Source: Branchipolynoe longqiensis
Lineage: Eukaryota > Annelida > Polychaeta > Phyllodocida > Polynoidae
NCBI GenBank assembly: GCA_030323885.1
Contig: CM059189.1
Span: 51,185,661 to 51,249,660, forward strand
Direction of reading: 5' to 3'
DNA length: 64,000 nucleotides
Part shown: positions 52,769 through 63,978 of the stretch, one piece after another
Layout: each line of letters opens with the position of its first letter
Position numbering within the stretch: position 1 is the stretch's first letter
Notes under the pieces: generated by a model
Database searches by the model: none
What the model saw: only the letters and a program-made list of their open reading frames with translations
Told to the model about the DNA's origin: nothing
Position numbers and translations under genes: made by a program

Positions 52769-53576
52769 AGCAGAACAGACGATGAATACTGGCTTAACAC
52801 TCCAGCAGATGTACATAACACTACAGCAGATGTACATAATGAAAAAGTCGAATAAATTACCATCACTAATGACAAAAATTGCACACATGGTTAATATCAC
52901 TGCGTAAAGCAACATAGGCTTTCGGTAGTCCATGCTAGTACTACAATAACAAATGGCTTTTGGGTTGTTATTCTTAAATTGGGAGCATACATAATAGCAT
53001 GGTTATCTTTGACCTTATCATTCTGATCACTACTCCTGTTAATTGGCGCTGCCAACGCGCATCATCGTACTCCACTGATGCAGCGCCATGTATGGATTGT
53101 TAATGGCATATGTTTTTTTGTGCCTACCATACACATTTCATATTAATTTCGATGGTTTTGACTAACTTTGGTCACTTTGACCAGAGTGGCATCCATTTTT
53201 AATCATGGAACCGTGAGTGTTGTGAACTCCGCCATTAGATAGCGCCACCGATATGGTTTACCGCATAATGGTACAGATGGACTCCACCAGATGGCGGCAC
53301 TATATTGAAACGGGACAGTGCATGAGTATGGAATATAGCAGAGAACGTAGAGATATACAGTGTCTGAATATAGTCAGAGACTGTGAATATATATAATGAC
53401 AGTTCAACACAATATTGGTCCATGGATTGATGCGGAACCTAGCTTTAACGTGTGCTGTTTAAAAGGCTTTTGCTTTGTTTGATACACTACTTACAGGTAT
53501 TGCCAGCTGTATTGATTAGAAAAATGTGCCTTATACCAATACTTCAGCTTTATTAAAGGTGCAGTTATTTCGACAT
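52769..53576. other. Unassigned intergenic DNA
   Basis: No exon recognised. A CAGCAGATGTACATAACACT direct repeat of about 18 bp lies at 52,803-52,838, and GAATATAGTCAGAGACTGTG follows a similar word at 53,335-53,370. Confidence 0.4.
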
Positions 53577-53908
53577 GGGTGACTGAGTAATTGAGGTTTT
53601 ATGTCCTAGCAACACCTGAAGTCATATTAAAACGGATACCGACTTGTGAAGGAGCGCAAAACATTATAGTGCTACCCCACTGAGATATCATGTCTATGGC
53701 AGCATAACATGATATCCCACTTAGTCACATTATCTTCACATTGAGCTAACAAGTTCTTGCCCTATCATAGCAGTGCCCAAGTGTCAGTCGAGGTATCAAA
53801 GTATCAATGTTGTTAAATCTTTGGTTTGGTTAAGCTCGGGATCGAACCCGCAACTTCCCGCACACGAATTGGGTGCCCTACTCACTGGACGGTCCCATTC
53901 GGTAATTT
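53577..53908 (-). mobile_element. tRNA-derived SINE A/B, old copy
   Basis: The tail GTAATTGAGGTTTTATGTCC lies near 53,588. The body is recognisable (GATATCCCACTTAGTCACAT) and the head GCTCGGGATCGAACCCGCAA is diverged. More mutated than other copies in the window. Confidence 0.78.
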
Positions 53909-54118
53909 ACAACAACAAAGAAAAAGGTTCTTACACTTGTAAAGTTAGATCAGTCTTTTAACTCTTGTCAAACTAGAGAGAGAAATCATTTAAAAAAGGT
54001 GATGCATTAATTAGTATAAGGCGCATTTTCTTTATCTATATAGATGGCATTATGATGCACTCCTCTGCCTCACAGGTGCAATCATGCCACAAGCTTGAAA
54101 CAATAGACCACTGAGGCC

Positions 54119-54665
54119 AACATTTACTTTGTATAAGATACGCCGACATTTACTTTGTATAAGATATGCTGACATTACTTCGTACAAGATACGCCGACAC
54201 TACTTCGTACAAGATATGCCGACATTACTTCGTACAAGATACGCCAACATTTACTTTGTATAAGATATGCCAACATTACTTTGTACAAGATACGCTGACA
54301 TTACTTTGTACAAGATACGCAGACATTTACTTTGTAAAGATACGCTGACATTACTTTGTACAAGACACGTCAACATTTACTTCATACAAGATACGCCGAC
54401 ATTACTTCATACAAGATACGCCGACATTTACTTTGTATAAGATACGCCGACATTTACTTTGTATAAGATACGCCGACATTACTTCGTACAAGATACGCCG
54501 GCATTACTTTGTACAAGATACGCCAACATTTACTTTGTATAAGATACGCCGACATTACTTCGTACAAGATACGCCGACATTACTTCATACAAGATACGCC
54601 AACATTTACTTTGTATAAGATACGCCAACATTACTTCGTACAAGATACGCCAACATTTACTTTCA
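54119..54665. repeat. 25/26-bp minisatellite, about 21 units
   Basis: The unit is GACATTACTTYGTAYAAGATACGCC, with CATTTACTT variants one base longer. The mixture of 25- and 26-bp units makes frames drift. No gene. Confidence 0.93.
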
Positions 54666-55277
54666 TCAGATGAACACACCATCTCCCAGAACTCCATAGT
54701 TGCCAACAAATACAACCCAGGTTATTTATTTCAATGAGACTAGTGAAATGACTTCAAACATTAATTCTTAGCTAGGTATCTGTACAACACCGCAGTCACT
54801 TACCCTGAATAACTAGCTTGAGATCCAAACAATGTGCTTTGAAGCATAAGCCAAGTGAGAACGATTAGCAACTTCCTTATGAACTGGGCACAAAACTACA
54901 CCATAGCAATGAGAAACATTTCTGGTATGTACAACCCAATATTCAAGGAAAATATACTTATCAAATATATCTATATATAATTTATATACAGGAACACATT
55001 GTTCTAATATATTTCATAATAATAGTGTCCTTTATCACCAGTAAAATATTATCATGATGTGTTTCTAGACTATTTGTACGTACAATCAATATAATTGATT
55101 GTGATTACATAACTTGACGTGTGCAATTCATTATATATAATTATGTATGTACAAGAGTACCCTCGCTTAACATTTGCTGTGAATCCTCCTTTACTTCAAT
55201 ACATCAAAGTATGGCGGTTATATTGATTGCTATACGAAGGCAGTAGTGACTGTACACCTTTTGAGACAATTAATACT
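54666..55277. other. Unassigned intergenic DNA
   Basis: AT-rich; no exon or named repeat. ACAATCAATATAATTGATTG near 55,080 is a perfect short palindrome. Confidence 0.4.
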
Positions 55278-55553
55278 ACGGGGCCGCGCTCAGAGTCGAC
55301 TCCGAAACAGCCCCGTGACGTCTTTTTGACCAATTTACGTTCAAGGTGTGCCTCAGAGTTGACCCTGAGGTCTCGCTTTTCAGGTAGGAGGCAAAAACGC
55401 CTCCATAATGGCAATGGGTTTCAGCCGTTCTTTTCAATTGCAAATGGCTATACGCTATGGAGGCCACCATTTTCGAGGCACCTGACAGCTAAAGTCATTC
55501 AGACTAGCACGACATCCGGAATATCTCTGAGCGCTCCCTAAACGTGGCCCTGA
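55278..55553. mobile_element. MITE with GGGCCGCG ends, inverse of 35,696
   Basis: The left end GGGGCCGCGCTCAGAGTCGA and right end CCTAAACGTGGCCCTG are paired. The interior CTTTTCAGGTAGGAGGCAAA and CAATTGCAAATGGC match the inverse of 35,696-35,993. Its right 60 bp also form the start of the 780-bp duplication below. Confidence 0.72.
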
Positions 55554-56279
55554 TATATCAATGTGCTTGACATGTGTGTTGGGGGGGGGGGGGGAGCGGT
55601 GCATTTAATATAAATATTTTATAACACAAACTATCGCCAAATTGAGGGTTGTTGTTGGACCAAATACAAGAACCGTCATGCCTTTGTTGTAGGCCTATCA
55701 TCACCGCAAGTTTCACACATGGCATATAGAATACATCACGGTTCCAGCCGCGTGGTGCATTGTGGGATGCATCAGAGCAAAACAAAGGCGCGAGAAGCAC
55801 ATGGCACATGCTAATACACTGGGTGCAGCTATGAAATGTGCTAGTTTCAGCTCATCTCAGCTGTTGTTTAAAACATAGAATACCAACTAAAAAAATATAT
55901 ATAATAAATTAAGATATTGATCTTTTATCCAGCATTGCATTTACATCAATATAATCGGCACATCTTATGCCATGTGCATTTAGATTTAGACAGATCTAGG
56001 CACTCAGACTAGTGTTAGAGCCATAGCCAGAGTCAGTTTTATTCATGTTTTTATTTATATTCTATGGTTTATGGAGAGTTATGTCTTAAACATATTCATT
56101 ATATTATTATATTGCATCCTTCCATCCATGTTTATGACAAATTGTTATGTATTTCTAGTTATTTTGAATAAAATGGCAGTTTTGCCCTACACGTATTGGC
56201 AAACTCAATGGGCGTACGCCTTTGCTTTGCTCCCGGCGCCGTTTTCAGCGCATGCGCAGTCGGAACCGTGATGTAGTCT
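55490..56279 (+). repeat. About 790-bp segment, first copy of a direct duplication
   Basis: From TAAAGTCATTCAGACTAGCA to ACCGTGATGTAGTCT the sequence is repeated at 56,856-57,635, with few substitutions and some short indels. Both copies have a long G run (near 55,580 and 56,950) and the same short open frames. No gene. Confidence 0.92.
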
Positions 56280-56370
56280 ATAAGCGAGTTCAGCATTGAC
56301 CGCGCGCATGTGCGAGGCCGACTTCCGGTCGTCGCTGTCGGGATAAACAAAGCCAAGTTTTGCATTGCAC

Positions 56371-56560
56371 CTATGGCCCTGAGCAATCTTCTTACAGAAA
56401 AAGTGAAATATCTCTAAAACTACACCACCTAGAGACAAATCGCTTGGTACACATATAGAAAACATGTTTACGAAGAAGATTATATTAAATTGAATCGGTT
56501 AGGGTTCTGGATTTCTATTAATTTTGAATAAAACTAACGTTTCACACTGCGCGTACCAGT
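56371..56560 (+). repeat. Family H monomer
   Basis: CCCTGAGCAATCTTCTTACA, AAATATCTCTAAAACTACAC, ACACATATAGAAAACATGTT, GGTTCTGGATTTCTATTAAT and CACACTGCGCGTACC are in the same order as at 26,555-26,768. Partial monomers lie at 56,153-56,212, 56,789-56,830 and 57,517-57,572. Confidence 0.8.
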
Positions 56561-56855
56561 GTCGTGGTATAAAGCCCCGGCCCGATCGCAGCCCCTGCTG
56601 TGAAGACAGTTGACTAAGCATTTATTTTTGTAAAATAAATTTTAAAGCTTTCATTGGATCGATTAAAAATATCTTAATGCGCGATTGAAGAGGAAGATCT
56701 GAAGTATTTAATGTAACCTAAGAGCAATTTTATGTGAAAGTATTAAAAACAGAGATAATAGTGAAGGTTGGGATATTCTGAGTGTCAGTGCAATCTTCAT
56801 ACAGAAAAAGTGAAATATCTCTAAGCTACAACACACCTTAGCAACAAGCTGCGGG

Positions 56856-57635
56856 TAAAGTCATTCAGACTAGCAACGACATCCGGAATATCTCTGAGCG
56901 CCCCCTAAACGTGGCCCTGATATATCAATGTGCTTGACATGTGTGTTGGGGGGGGGGGGGGAGCGGTGCATTTAATATAAATATTTTATAACACAAACTA
57001 TCGCCAAATTGACGGTTGTTGTTGGACCAAATACAAGAACCGTCATGCCTTTGTTGTAGGCCTATCATCACCGCAAGTTTCACACATGGCATATAGAATA
57101 CATCACGGTCCCAGCCGCGTGGTGCATTGTGGGATGCATCAGAGCAAAACAAAGGCACGAGAAGCACATGGCACATGCTAATACACTGGGTGCAGCTATG
57201 AAATGTGCTAGTTTCAGCTCTTGTTTAAAACATAGAATACCAACAAAAAAATATATATAATAAATTAAGATATTGATCTTTTATCCAGCATTGCATTTAC
57301 ATCAATATAATCGGCACATCTTATGCATGTGCATTAGATTTAGACAGATCTAGGCACTCAGACTAAGTGTTAGAGCCATAGCCAGAGTCAGTTTTATTCA
57401 TGTTTTTATTTATATTCCTATGGTTTATGGAGACTTATGTCTTAAACATATTCATTATATTATTATATTGCATCCTTCCATCCATGTTTATGACAAATTG
57501 TTATGTATTTCTAGTTATTTTGAATAAAATGGCAGTTTTGCCCTACGCGTATCGGCAAACTCAATGGGCGCACGCCTTTGCTTTGCTCCCGGCGCCGTTT
57601 TCAGCGCATGCGCAGTCGGAACCGTGATGTAGTCT
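56856..57635 (+). repeat. About 780-bp segment, second copy of a direct duplication
   Basis: Matches 55,490-56,279. It lacks about 10 bp of CATCTCAGCTG present near 55,853 in the first copy, and a few other bases. The spacer between the copies (576 bp) contains family H monomer DNA. Confidence 0.92.
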
Positions 57636-57816
57636 TATTGCACATACACCTTGGTGCGGGAATGCTTTCTGCTCGGCCAACTGACAGTCATATACTAGAA
57701 ATCATAGTTCAATAACAAATATCAAAGTATCTCAGTAAATGTTCTAAAACACGAGACACAATAATGCATACTTGTGGGAGTTATGGCAGTCCTTATGGCT
57801 GGGCTGGCGGACAAGC

Positions 57817-58573
57817 TTAAAGTTGCATAGTGCGATGTTTTTGAATCTCCGTCATTTTCTGAGATAAATATATTAGGTTGTTTGGTATAATCTATCTTGC
57901 TTTAAAGTGACTTCTATTTTGAATGGCTAACTTCTGAGATATTTCAAGTGCAAAAATGCCTAATTAATTTTGGCAACCATGCCAAAACTGCCATCATAAA
58001 GGGGCTGTCACATTAGGGTTTTTTGCGGGAGCGTATGGCGGCGTAAGCGCGTTACGTCATATACGTCGGCATACGCCGTATACGCTACTCATACGCTACG
58101 CATACGCTACTCATACGCCGCCAGATGCCGGCGTATGTGAAGCGTATGAGGCATACGCCGCCATACGCTTTCATAAATCCGTCCGTCCAAATTTTTTTGT
58201 GCATGCTCAAAAAAACCCGACCTATGAGGGCGTATGGCCCATACTGTCAAAAAATGTCACAGCACGCTCCCATACGCTCCTCGTAGGTTCCACATACGCT
58301 CAAAACCACCCGAAAGGTCACCAAATGTCATCATAGGCCGGCACGCGCAGGACCTACGTAGGTTTTCAATACGCTCCCGCCATACGCCGTAATGTGACAG
58401 GGCCTTAAGGCTTTTGCAGGAATAAGTTCTACTAAATTGCATCGGAATTCCCTTCTATGCGGCAACAAATGTCTAATAACTGAACCAGTATCTAAGTTAG
58501 ATATTGGGAATCAAATCGAAATAATTCTTTGGTTTTGAAAATTTTATGTTTTCATCGGATTATACAACTTTCA
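57817..58573 (-). mobile_element. TTAA-flanked MITE interrupted by a Harbinger-like MITE
   Basis: Starts TTAAAGTTGCATAGTGCGAT and ends TTCATCGGATTATACAACTT. The interior is normal up to CCAAAACTGCCATCA and resumes with GGCTTTTGCAGGAATAAG after the insertion at 58,000-58,405. Confidence 0.87.
58000..58405. mobile_element. PIF/Harbinger-like MITE, TAA duplication
   Basis: The ends AGGGGCTGTCACATTA and TAATGTGACAGGGCCT are inverted. TAA lies immediately outside both (57,997-57,999; 58,406-58,408). The host MITE shows that TAA was single before insertion. The interior consists of GCATACGC/GGCGTATG words on both strands. No coding sequence. Confidence 0.9.
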
Positions 58574-59635
58574 AAGAGACTTCAAACCTTTGCCATCGAC
58601 CCAGTAGAAATCACTCCAAAAAAATTAACATAGACTACTAACCAGAGCCACCAACTGCTGCTGAAATGCAGGCAATCAAATACCTTATCAGCAGATACTG
58701 TGTGATAATATGACACCAACACTACAGCTGGCCAGCATTGAAAACAAGCCTGAATACCCAGGCTTATATGCTATGGACAGTATAAATACAGCCTCAATAA
58801 ATAAAATTTAAAACAAAAACAAATAAAAAACTCCGCCAACCCACGTGGACTATTTAATTATTACATGTGCCCACGCGTATGTCAAATCATGTCTAGCGAT
58901 TGCAATATAACACTTGTTGTGTTACACCAACAGTCAACTCTGTCGCAAAATAAGGCCAGATTAAAAAAACTAAACTCTTGTTCAGCATCCTCACCCAACC
59001 TGAGAAATATCCTCCAAATATGTTTTATTTGAAAAGAAAATCCTTCAAATATAATATTAACTCAAAACAACGCTTAATACATTGTCATGTTAAATACATG
59101 TCATTGAGCTTTCAGTTGAATAAAGATTTGATAGTAATTTTAATGTTTTCTTGTTCAAATTCTAGCTGTGTGTATGGTCTTCTCTACCTTCCTATAATCC
59201 CGTCTGACCATGAATACCATGGTTAGTTTTCGTCTTCCTGTACACCGTCATTCTACATACAAAATACTAATTTCCCACCTGACCTGGACATGGGTGGACG
59301 CTAAACAAGTTTAAAAAAAATTGTATGTGGTGTATTGTGGGCCGTCAGCGGCTATCGTTCACATTTGTCTCATTCACAGAACTTTACCACGAAAATCGCA
59401 GTGTGGCGACAGTGCGTATCAGGAAGTATTATTGATATAAAACCCAGGTTTATTTTGTCAAAACAGCATTAGTGTCACAATGGTCAATGTCACAAAGTGT
59501 TCGTACTGACACTGACAGTGACAGCACCATGGCATACATGTGCTATGCCATGTTGAGAGAAATAGCAATTGTTTATCCTAATTTACGAATACTATTTCAT
59601 AGACAGCATTTTGAAGGGGAAAAAATTAAGTCTTG
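58574..59635. other. Unassigned intergenic DNA
   Basis: No exon is recognised. The 82-residue frame at 58,978 lacks motifs or splice support. Confidence 0.4.
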
Positions 59636-60073
59636 TAATGCCCGGCACACACCTCCCGTATAAAACCTAAAACTGCCCGTTTCACGATTAAGTTTGAGTT
59701 TTAGTCGGTTCCGGTCTTTAGGTGTGTGACACCCTAATGCCTCGCACACACCTCCCGTATACGATTCACGCGCTAAGACTTGGACGGCAAACGGACGGTG
59801 GGTATCACACATATACCATATACGATACGACTGACCGCTCACATATACCGTTTCTCGAACGGCCCGATTCGTTTTTCGAATGTCTTGCGATTCGAGTCTT
59901 AAGCACTAAAACTGAGTTTTAAGTCACGAATCGGAAGCATTAGCAGTCGGTATATGTGTGTTGTCCCTGTTGTCAGTTTTAGTCGGGAAACGGGATGGGT
60001 CGGGTTGTGACGGGTCACGTCGGGCAGTCAGTTTTAGCATGTGAATCTTATACTGGAGGTGTGTGCCAGGCGG
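59636..60073. mobile_element. Compound MITE of the TAATGCC..CACACCTCCCGT family
   Basis: The left end TAATGCCCGGCACACACCTC at 59,636 is followed by a second left end (TAATGCCTCGCACACACCTC) at 59,738. The right end CTGGAGGTGTGTGCCAGGC closes near 60,073. One copy probably inserted into or recombined with another. Ends match 10,828-11,104. Confidence 0.72.
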
Positions 60074-60509
60074 TACACACCATGTCGTATGAAGCTAATT
60101 TTGTAACATTTAGCGCTGTAACGATCAATCTGAATTCAGCTCAAATTCAGAAACGAGTAGATCTTCTAGATCCAAACCGTGCAGAGACCAGGACTACACA
60201 CATTATCATTCACGACTTTCTTCACGTCAGTTTACTGATCGGCCATGTTTTCACCATCTGTGAAAACAGGCTGGCAGTTTAAGCTAACTCACATCCACAG
60301 TATGTTATTAGCTTTTCTATCACATTTTCATATAATTATCTGTAATTAATGCCCCACTGCGGCAATTATAGATTGCGTAAGAGTATTAAGACAGCAGATG
60401 CGGCGCGTTATATTCATGTTACAGAAGGCGGGGTGACCAGGGTACGAGAGCACGGAGAGGGACGCCCGCGGTGGTACCACCTGGTGTCAACCACAGGTGA
60501 ACAGCTTAG

Positions 60510-60563
60510 TTGGTTATTGGAGTTTTACGTCCAGGCAACATCTAAGGTCATATCAGGACGGAA
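60510..60563 (-). mobile_element. SINE A/B tail fragment
   Basis: TTGGTTATTGGAGTTTTACG then ACATCTAAGGTCATATCAGG; the rest is absent. Confidence 0.8.
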
Positions 60564-61490
60564 GCACTGCCCTGTGGTGATAATAGGGCTTGTCGGTCGG
60601 GATAACGCTAGCGGGTACTCGTGTACTATCAGTCTGTATCGGCTCATTCAGAATCATTGTTCTATATTTATGTATGCTACGCTAACAAAAGTTCTGCTAA
60701 ATATTGTCGTACGTACCTAAGATAACATAATTAAACTTACTTTGATCAGATGTACCTTAAGAATCAGGAGAAAGGGTTTTGTTTATTGTTGACCGTTTCC
60801 CCTCTTTTGCTGAATGATCTGCGAGAGGAATCGCGTTGAGATGTGAAGTAGTCTGGTCCCCTGGTCTCCCCCACTGATGGGGTTCCTGTTAGCATGGTCA
60901 CCTGACTATATAGATAGTACACAAAGAGTAGGCATATGGACTGATAGAACACGAGCGCCACCTAGCATTATCTCAGCCGAGCGGCAAGCCCTATTAAAGG
61001 AAAGTCCAGTTGGAGCAGGCACTTACTGAAGCATTTGCTTCTTTCCATACAGACTTGACTTTCCATGTGATAGCATTTTAATCAAAGCAGCGGGTAGAGG
61101 GCTAGGGAGAGGTGGGGGGATATTATGGGTTAGTGTTGATTTACATGTGCAACTTCCTAAACTTGCTTGGAGTCGAGGTTCAAAGTGAAATCTGACTCCT
61201 TATTGAGCGATATGTTCGAAAGCTGTAGATGGCATTGCGCACATAACATGCGCATCATTGGAAGCCCACGTTCCACTCCGTCTAGCGCCTTCCAAACCTC
61301 AAGTGATGTTTTAACATTTGTTTTGAATGCGTAAACCACAAATATATAAGTACCCATTTAAAAATCAGGTATGGCGATACAGAAGTCCCAAAAGTTCTAT
61401 GAAGCCATTAGAATTTAGAAATTAAGCCATTAGAATTTAAAATGAAGCAATAGTGCACAGACAAATTACTTACGTCACAGACTGAATGAA

Positions 61491-61496
61491 TTTATT
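61491..61496 (-). promoter_or_regulatory. Candidate polyadenylation signal of the coiled-coil gene
   Basis: On the minus strand this reads AATAAA, about 135 bp downstream of the stop codon at 61,631. It is the nearest such hexamer I found. No transcript evidence. Confidence 0.5.
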
Positions 61497-61630
61497 TGTT
61501 TGGTGGCTCAATAAGATTTTAATTTCACCCAACACCACTAGCCAATCCCTACCTCTACCCCCCCCCCCCCACCCTTTGTCTCATCGCTGTTCCCTCGATG
61601 CCCTTGCTCTCTCACCCTTCACCCCTTATG

Positions 61631-61873
61631 TCACTCCTTCTCCTTGTCCGAGTCATCCTGCTCCGCCATGATCACCTCCATCGTGTGACCCGCCTGCTGG
61701 GCCCACGTGACCGGATATGACGTCATCTTGTCGTCATGCGCGTCAAGCTTCTCCTGCATCTCGGCCCGCGCCTGCGCGAGGGCCTGCTGCACGGCAATGT
61801 CCTTCTGCGCACGCTCCTCCATCAGCGCTCGGGAGAGCGTCATCTGGGCCTCAATCCGAACCGTATTGATCGC
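61631..61873 (-). CDS. Unidentified coiled-coil protein, terminal exon
   Basis: Minus-strand acceptor ..CTCCAAG ends at 61,874. The exon encodes AINTVRIEAQMTLSRALMEE then RAQKDIAVQQALAQARAEMQ, followed by a short acidic C-terminus ending EQDDSDKEKE and a TGA stop. About 80 residues. Heptad-like spacing of Ala/Leu/Met with Glu, Gln, Arg and Lys suggests a long helix. There is no catalytic motif. It is GC-richer than the flanks, and phase 0 joins it to the exon at 63,142. I do not recognise the family. Confidence 0.75.
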   Translation of the reverse strand, partial: AINTVRIEAQMTLSRALMEERAQKDIAVQQALAQARAEMQEKLDAHDDKMTSYPVTWAQQAGHTMEVIMAEQDDSDKEKE

Positions 61874-61914
61874 CTTGGAGTTAAAAAGAGAGCACAATAT
61901 CTATCAGGGTTCAT

Positions 61915-62792
61915 ACCCATTTGGACATTCAAATTCAAGGACTTTCAAGGACCTTTCAGTGCAAAATTCCAGGATGTTTGACAGAATTTTATTCAAATTA
62001 AAGTACCCCGGAACACGGACATATTCATACTCGATTCACTGTGTAAGATGTGATGTGTAAATATGCATAAAAATTACAACGAATATATGTATAGTTTTAA
62101 TATAAAAATCAAGAGGCAAAATAGTAAACCCCAAAATTCACTTTAAAGTCGCCGGGTATACCTCACCCAGATACAAAAGAATCCAGCACCAAAAGCTCTC
62201 CAAACATACCTTTGCTTAGTTTGTTCAGTTCATACCACTGAACATGTGGGAGGAGAGTTGAGGTCTGTGATGTATGAATGACATCATAGGCGGGATTCCC
62301 TCATCACATGACATAGAGGGGTTCCCCGCACACAGGGGAAGCCATGGCAACCACCAAGATGGCAGCCACAGAAAGCTCTCAATTCAACTTTTAAAGTCTA
62401 TTAATCTACATGATTTAATCAATTATTCACAGAAAAAGTAGCTGGTTATGATAAATAAACATTTTGAACTTTATATTTATCATTTTAGATTGCAATTTCT
62501 AACATTTTTTTCTCTATATGGTTGTCTAAAAGTGTCAGTGCTGCTGGACTAAATAAAACACAACATAGGCAACCAATGTCACCACTCCACCCCCCCCCCC
62601 CCCCACATATGTAGTTGCATGAACTGAAAACCGGTAAACGTATGCTTGGAGAGCATTTGTCGGAGTATGGGTCGTGTCTGGCCCCTTTTAATACAAAAAA
62701 CCACTGATTACAGTTTGGGCATGTCAGCGAATATAGGTTAAACAAAATATATAGTCATGATTTTCCATTTTCCAGGACCCGTACAAACCCTG
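61915..62792. mobile_element. hAT-like element in the coiled-coil gene intron, interrupted
   Basis: The ends CAGGGTTCATACCCATTTGG and CCGTACAAACCCTG resemble those of the 49,981 element, and TTCAAGGACTTTCAAGGACC follows the left end. The middle is occupied by the 62,138-62,694 TTAA element. An 8-bp target duplication is not obvious (ATATCTAT on the left, TTTATTGT on the right). Confidence 0.7.
62138..62694 (+). mobile_element. TTAA-flanked element nested in a hAT-like element
   Basis: TTTAAAGTCGCCGGGTATAC at the left and GTGTCTGGCCCCTTTTAA at the right. Collinear with 51,356-51,915; it lacks the TCAGCGACCTATAAC segment near the right end. Confidence 0.85.
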
Positions 62793-62805
62793 TTTATTGT
62801 TCACT

Positions 62806-62982
62806 GTCAGACGCGGTGGCCGATATTGGTAGAACGCAATTCCTGGTCGAGTCAAACCAATGACATACAAAATTGATACTTGTCGCTTCCTAGCCACGCC
62901 CGGCATTATTAGGAGTGGGCAAGGACTGGTTGGCTCAGTGTCAGGATAATGTGATTGAGTGGGATATCAGGTCTTGGTACTG
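62806..62982 (+). mobile_element. tRNA-derived SINE, head type B, 3'-truncated
   Basis: The head CAGACGCGGTGGCCGATATT has a deletion before the B box (AATTCCTGGTCGAGTCAAAC). The body runs to GGATATCAGGTCTTGGTACT, then switches abruptly to MITE sequence at 62,983. Confidence 0.82.
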
Positions 62983-63095
62983 GTCATTTAAAATAAAACT
63001 TCAAACTAAAGTAAGGTAGCTTATAACAATCAATTTAATATATTTATCTCAAATAAATGAATGAAACCCAAAACCATCGGACTATGCAACTTTAA
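62983..63095 (+). mobile_element. TTAA-flanked MITE, right-end fragment
   Basis: CATTTAAAATAAAACTTCAA to CATCGGACTATGCAACTTTAA; only the last 110 bp of the family remain. Confidence 0.82.
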
Positions 63096-63141
63096 ATAAT
63101 GTACTCGTAAAATAAAAAAATATAAATTACAAGAGCCATAC

Positions 63142-63273
63142 CTCATTCTTCTCTTTATCACATTGAGCTTTTAACACTTGCAGCGCCGCCTCCTTAGCCG
63201 TAATACTTTGTGCTTTCGCTTGTTCTATTTGAGCTTTTAGTTGAGCCACTTGTTGACATAGATTATTGGCGAT
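63142..63273 (-). CDS. Unidentified coiled-coil protein, internal exon
   Basis: This minus-strand exon of 132 bp has an acceptor TTCTCTTTTCAG ending at 63,274 and a donor GTATGG starting at 63,141. It encodes exactly 44 residues in phase 0: IANNLCQQVAQLKAQIEQAK then AQSITAKEAALQVLKAQCDK and EKNE. Leu, Val, Ile and Ala at heptad-like spacing predict a coiled coil, continuing in the same style into the exon at 61,873. Upstream exons lie beyond 64,000 or were not recognised. Function unknown. Confidence 0.78.
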
Positions 63274-63978
63274 CTGAAAAGAGAAAATAATTATAAATTT
63301 ATAATATGCACTGCAAAACAGTGTCAACATGAAAGTAGAAACTGATCATAAAATGTTACAGGCAGCAACAAAATGCTACGTCTGTGACAGAGTTTAGGGG
63401 CTAAATAAAATAATTATTACTTTAGATGTAACTTATGCTTTAATAAGAACAACTGCTGGATAAAAATAATTTTATGGATCTCTGGGGAACTGACATATCA
63501 CAGTGATAGTGATCCAAGACCTGTCAGAGAAATACAACTAAAATGTCTCATAAAGTAAGAAGCAACATTGTCGAAGATTCGTGGGAAACCTCCAACTTAT
63601 ATAACAGGGTCAATACCTGTGACATTGCCAGTGATGATATTCACTCAGAACACAAACATGACCACGTCATTATGTGGGGTATAAATAATATTTATACTAA
63701 TATTATTAAGAATGCTATTGTTAGTTGGTTAAAGTCGGTTTGATGTATTCTATGGTTCAAAGGATTGGTGTAACAACCTGGACAGCCTGTTCCTACCTGG
63801 CAATTAGGGCTGGTTTGCTTGGACTGCAGGAAACCAGCCAAGATTGAGTGAGTTGGGTCAGTTGGCCTGCAGAATTTTAACTTTGAAATTTGAAATAAAG
63901 AATGGCAGGTTTGTAGACTTCAACTTACAGGTGCAAAAACTGGGACTTTTACATTGACACTATGTTTGTTTTCTTTGT

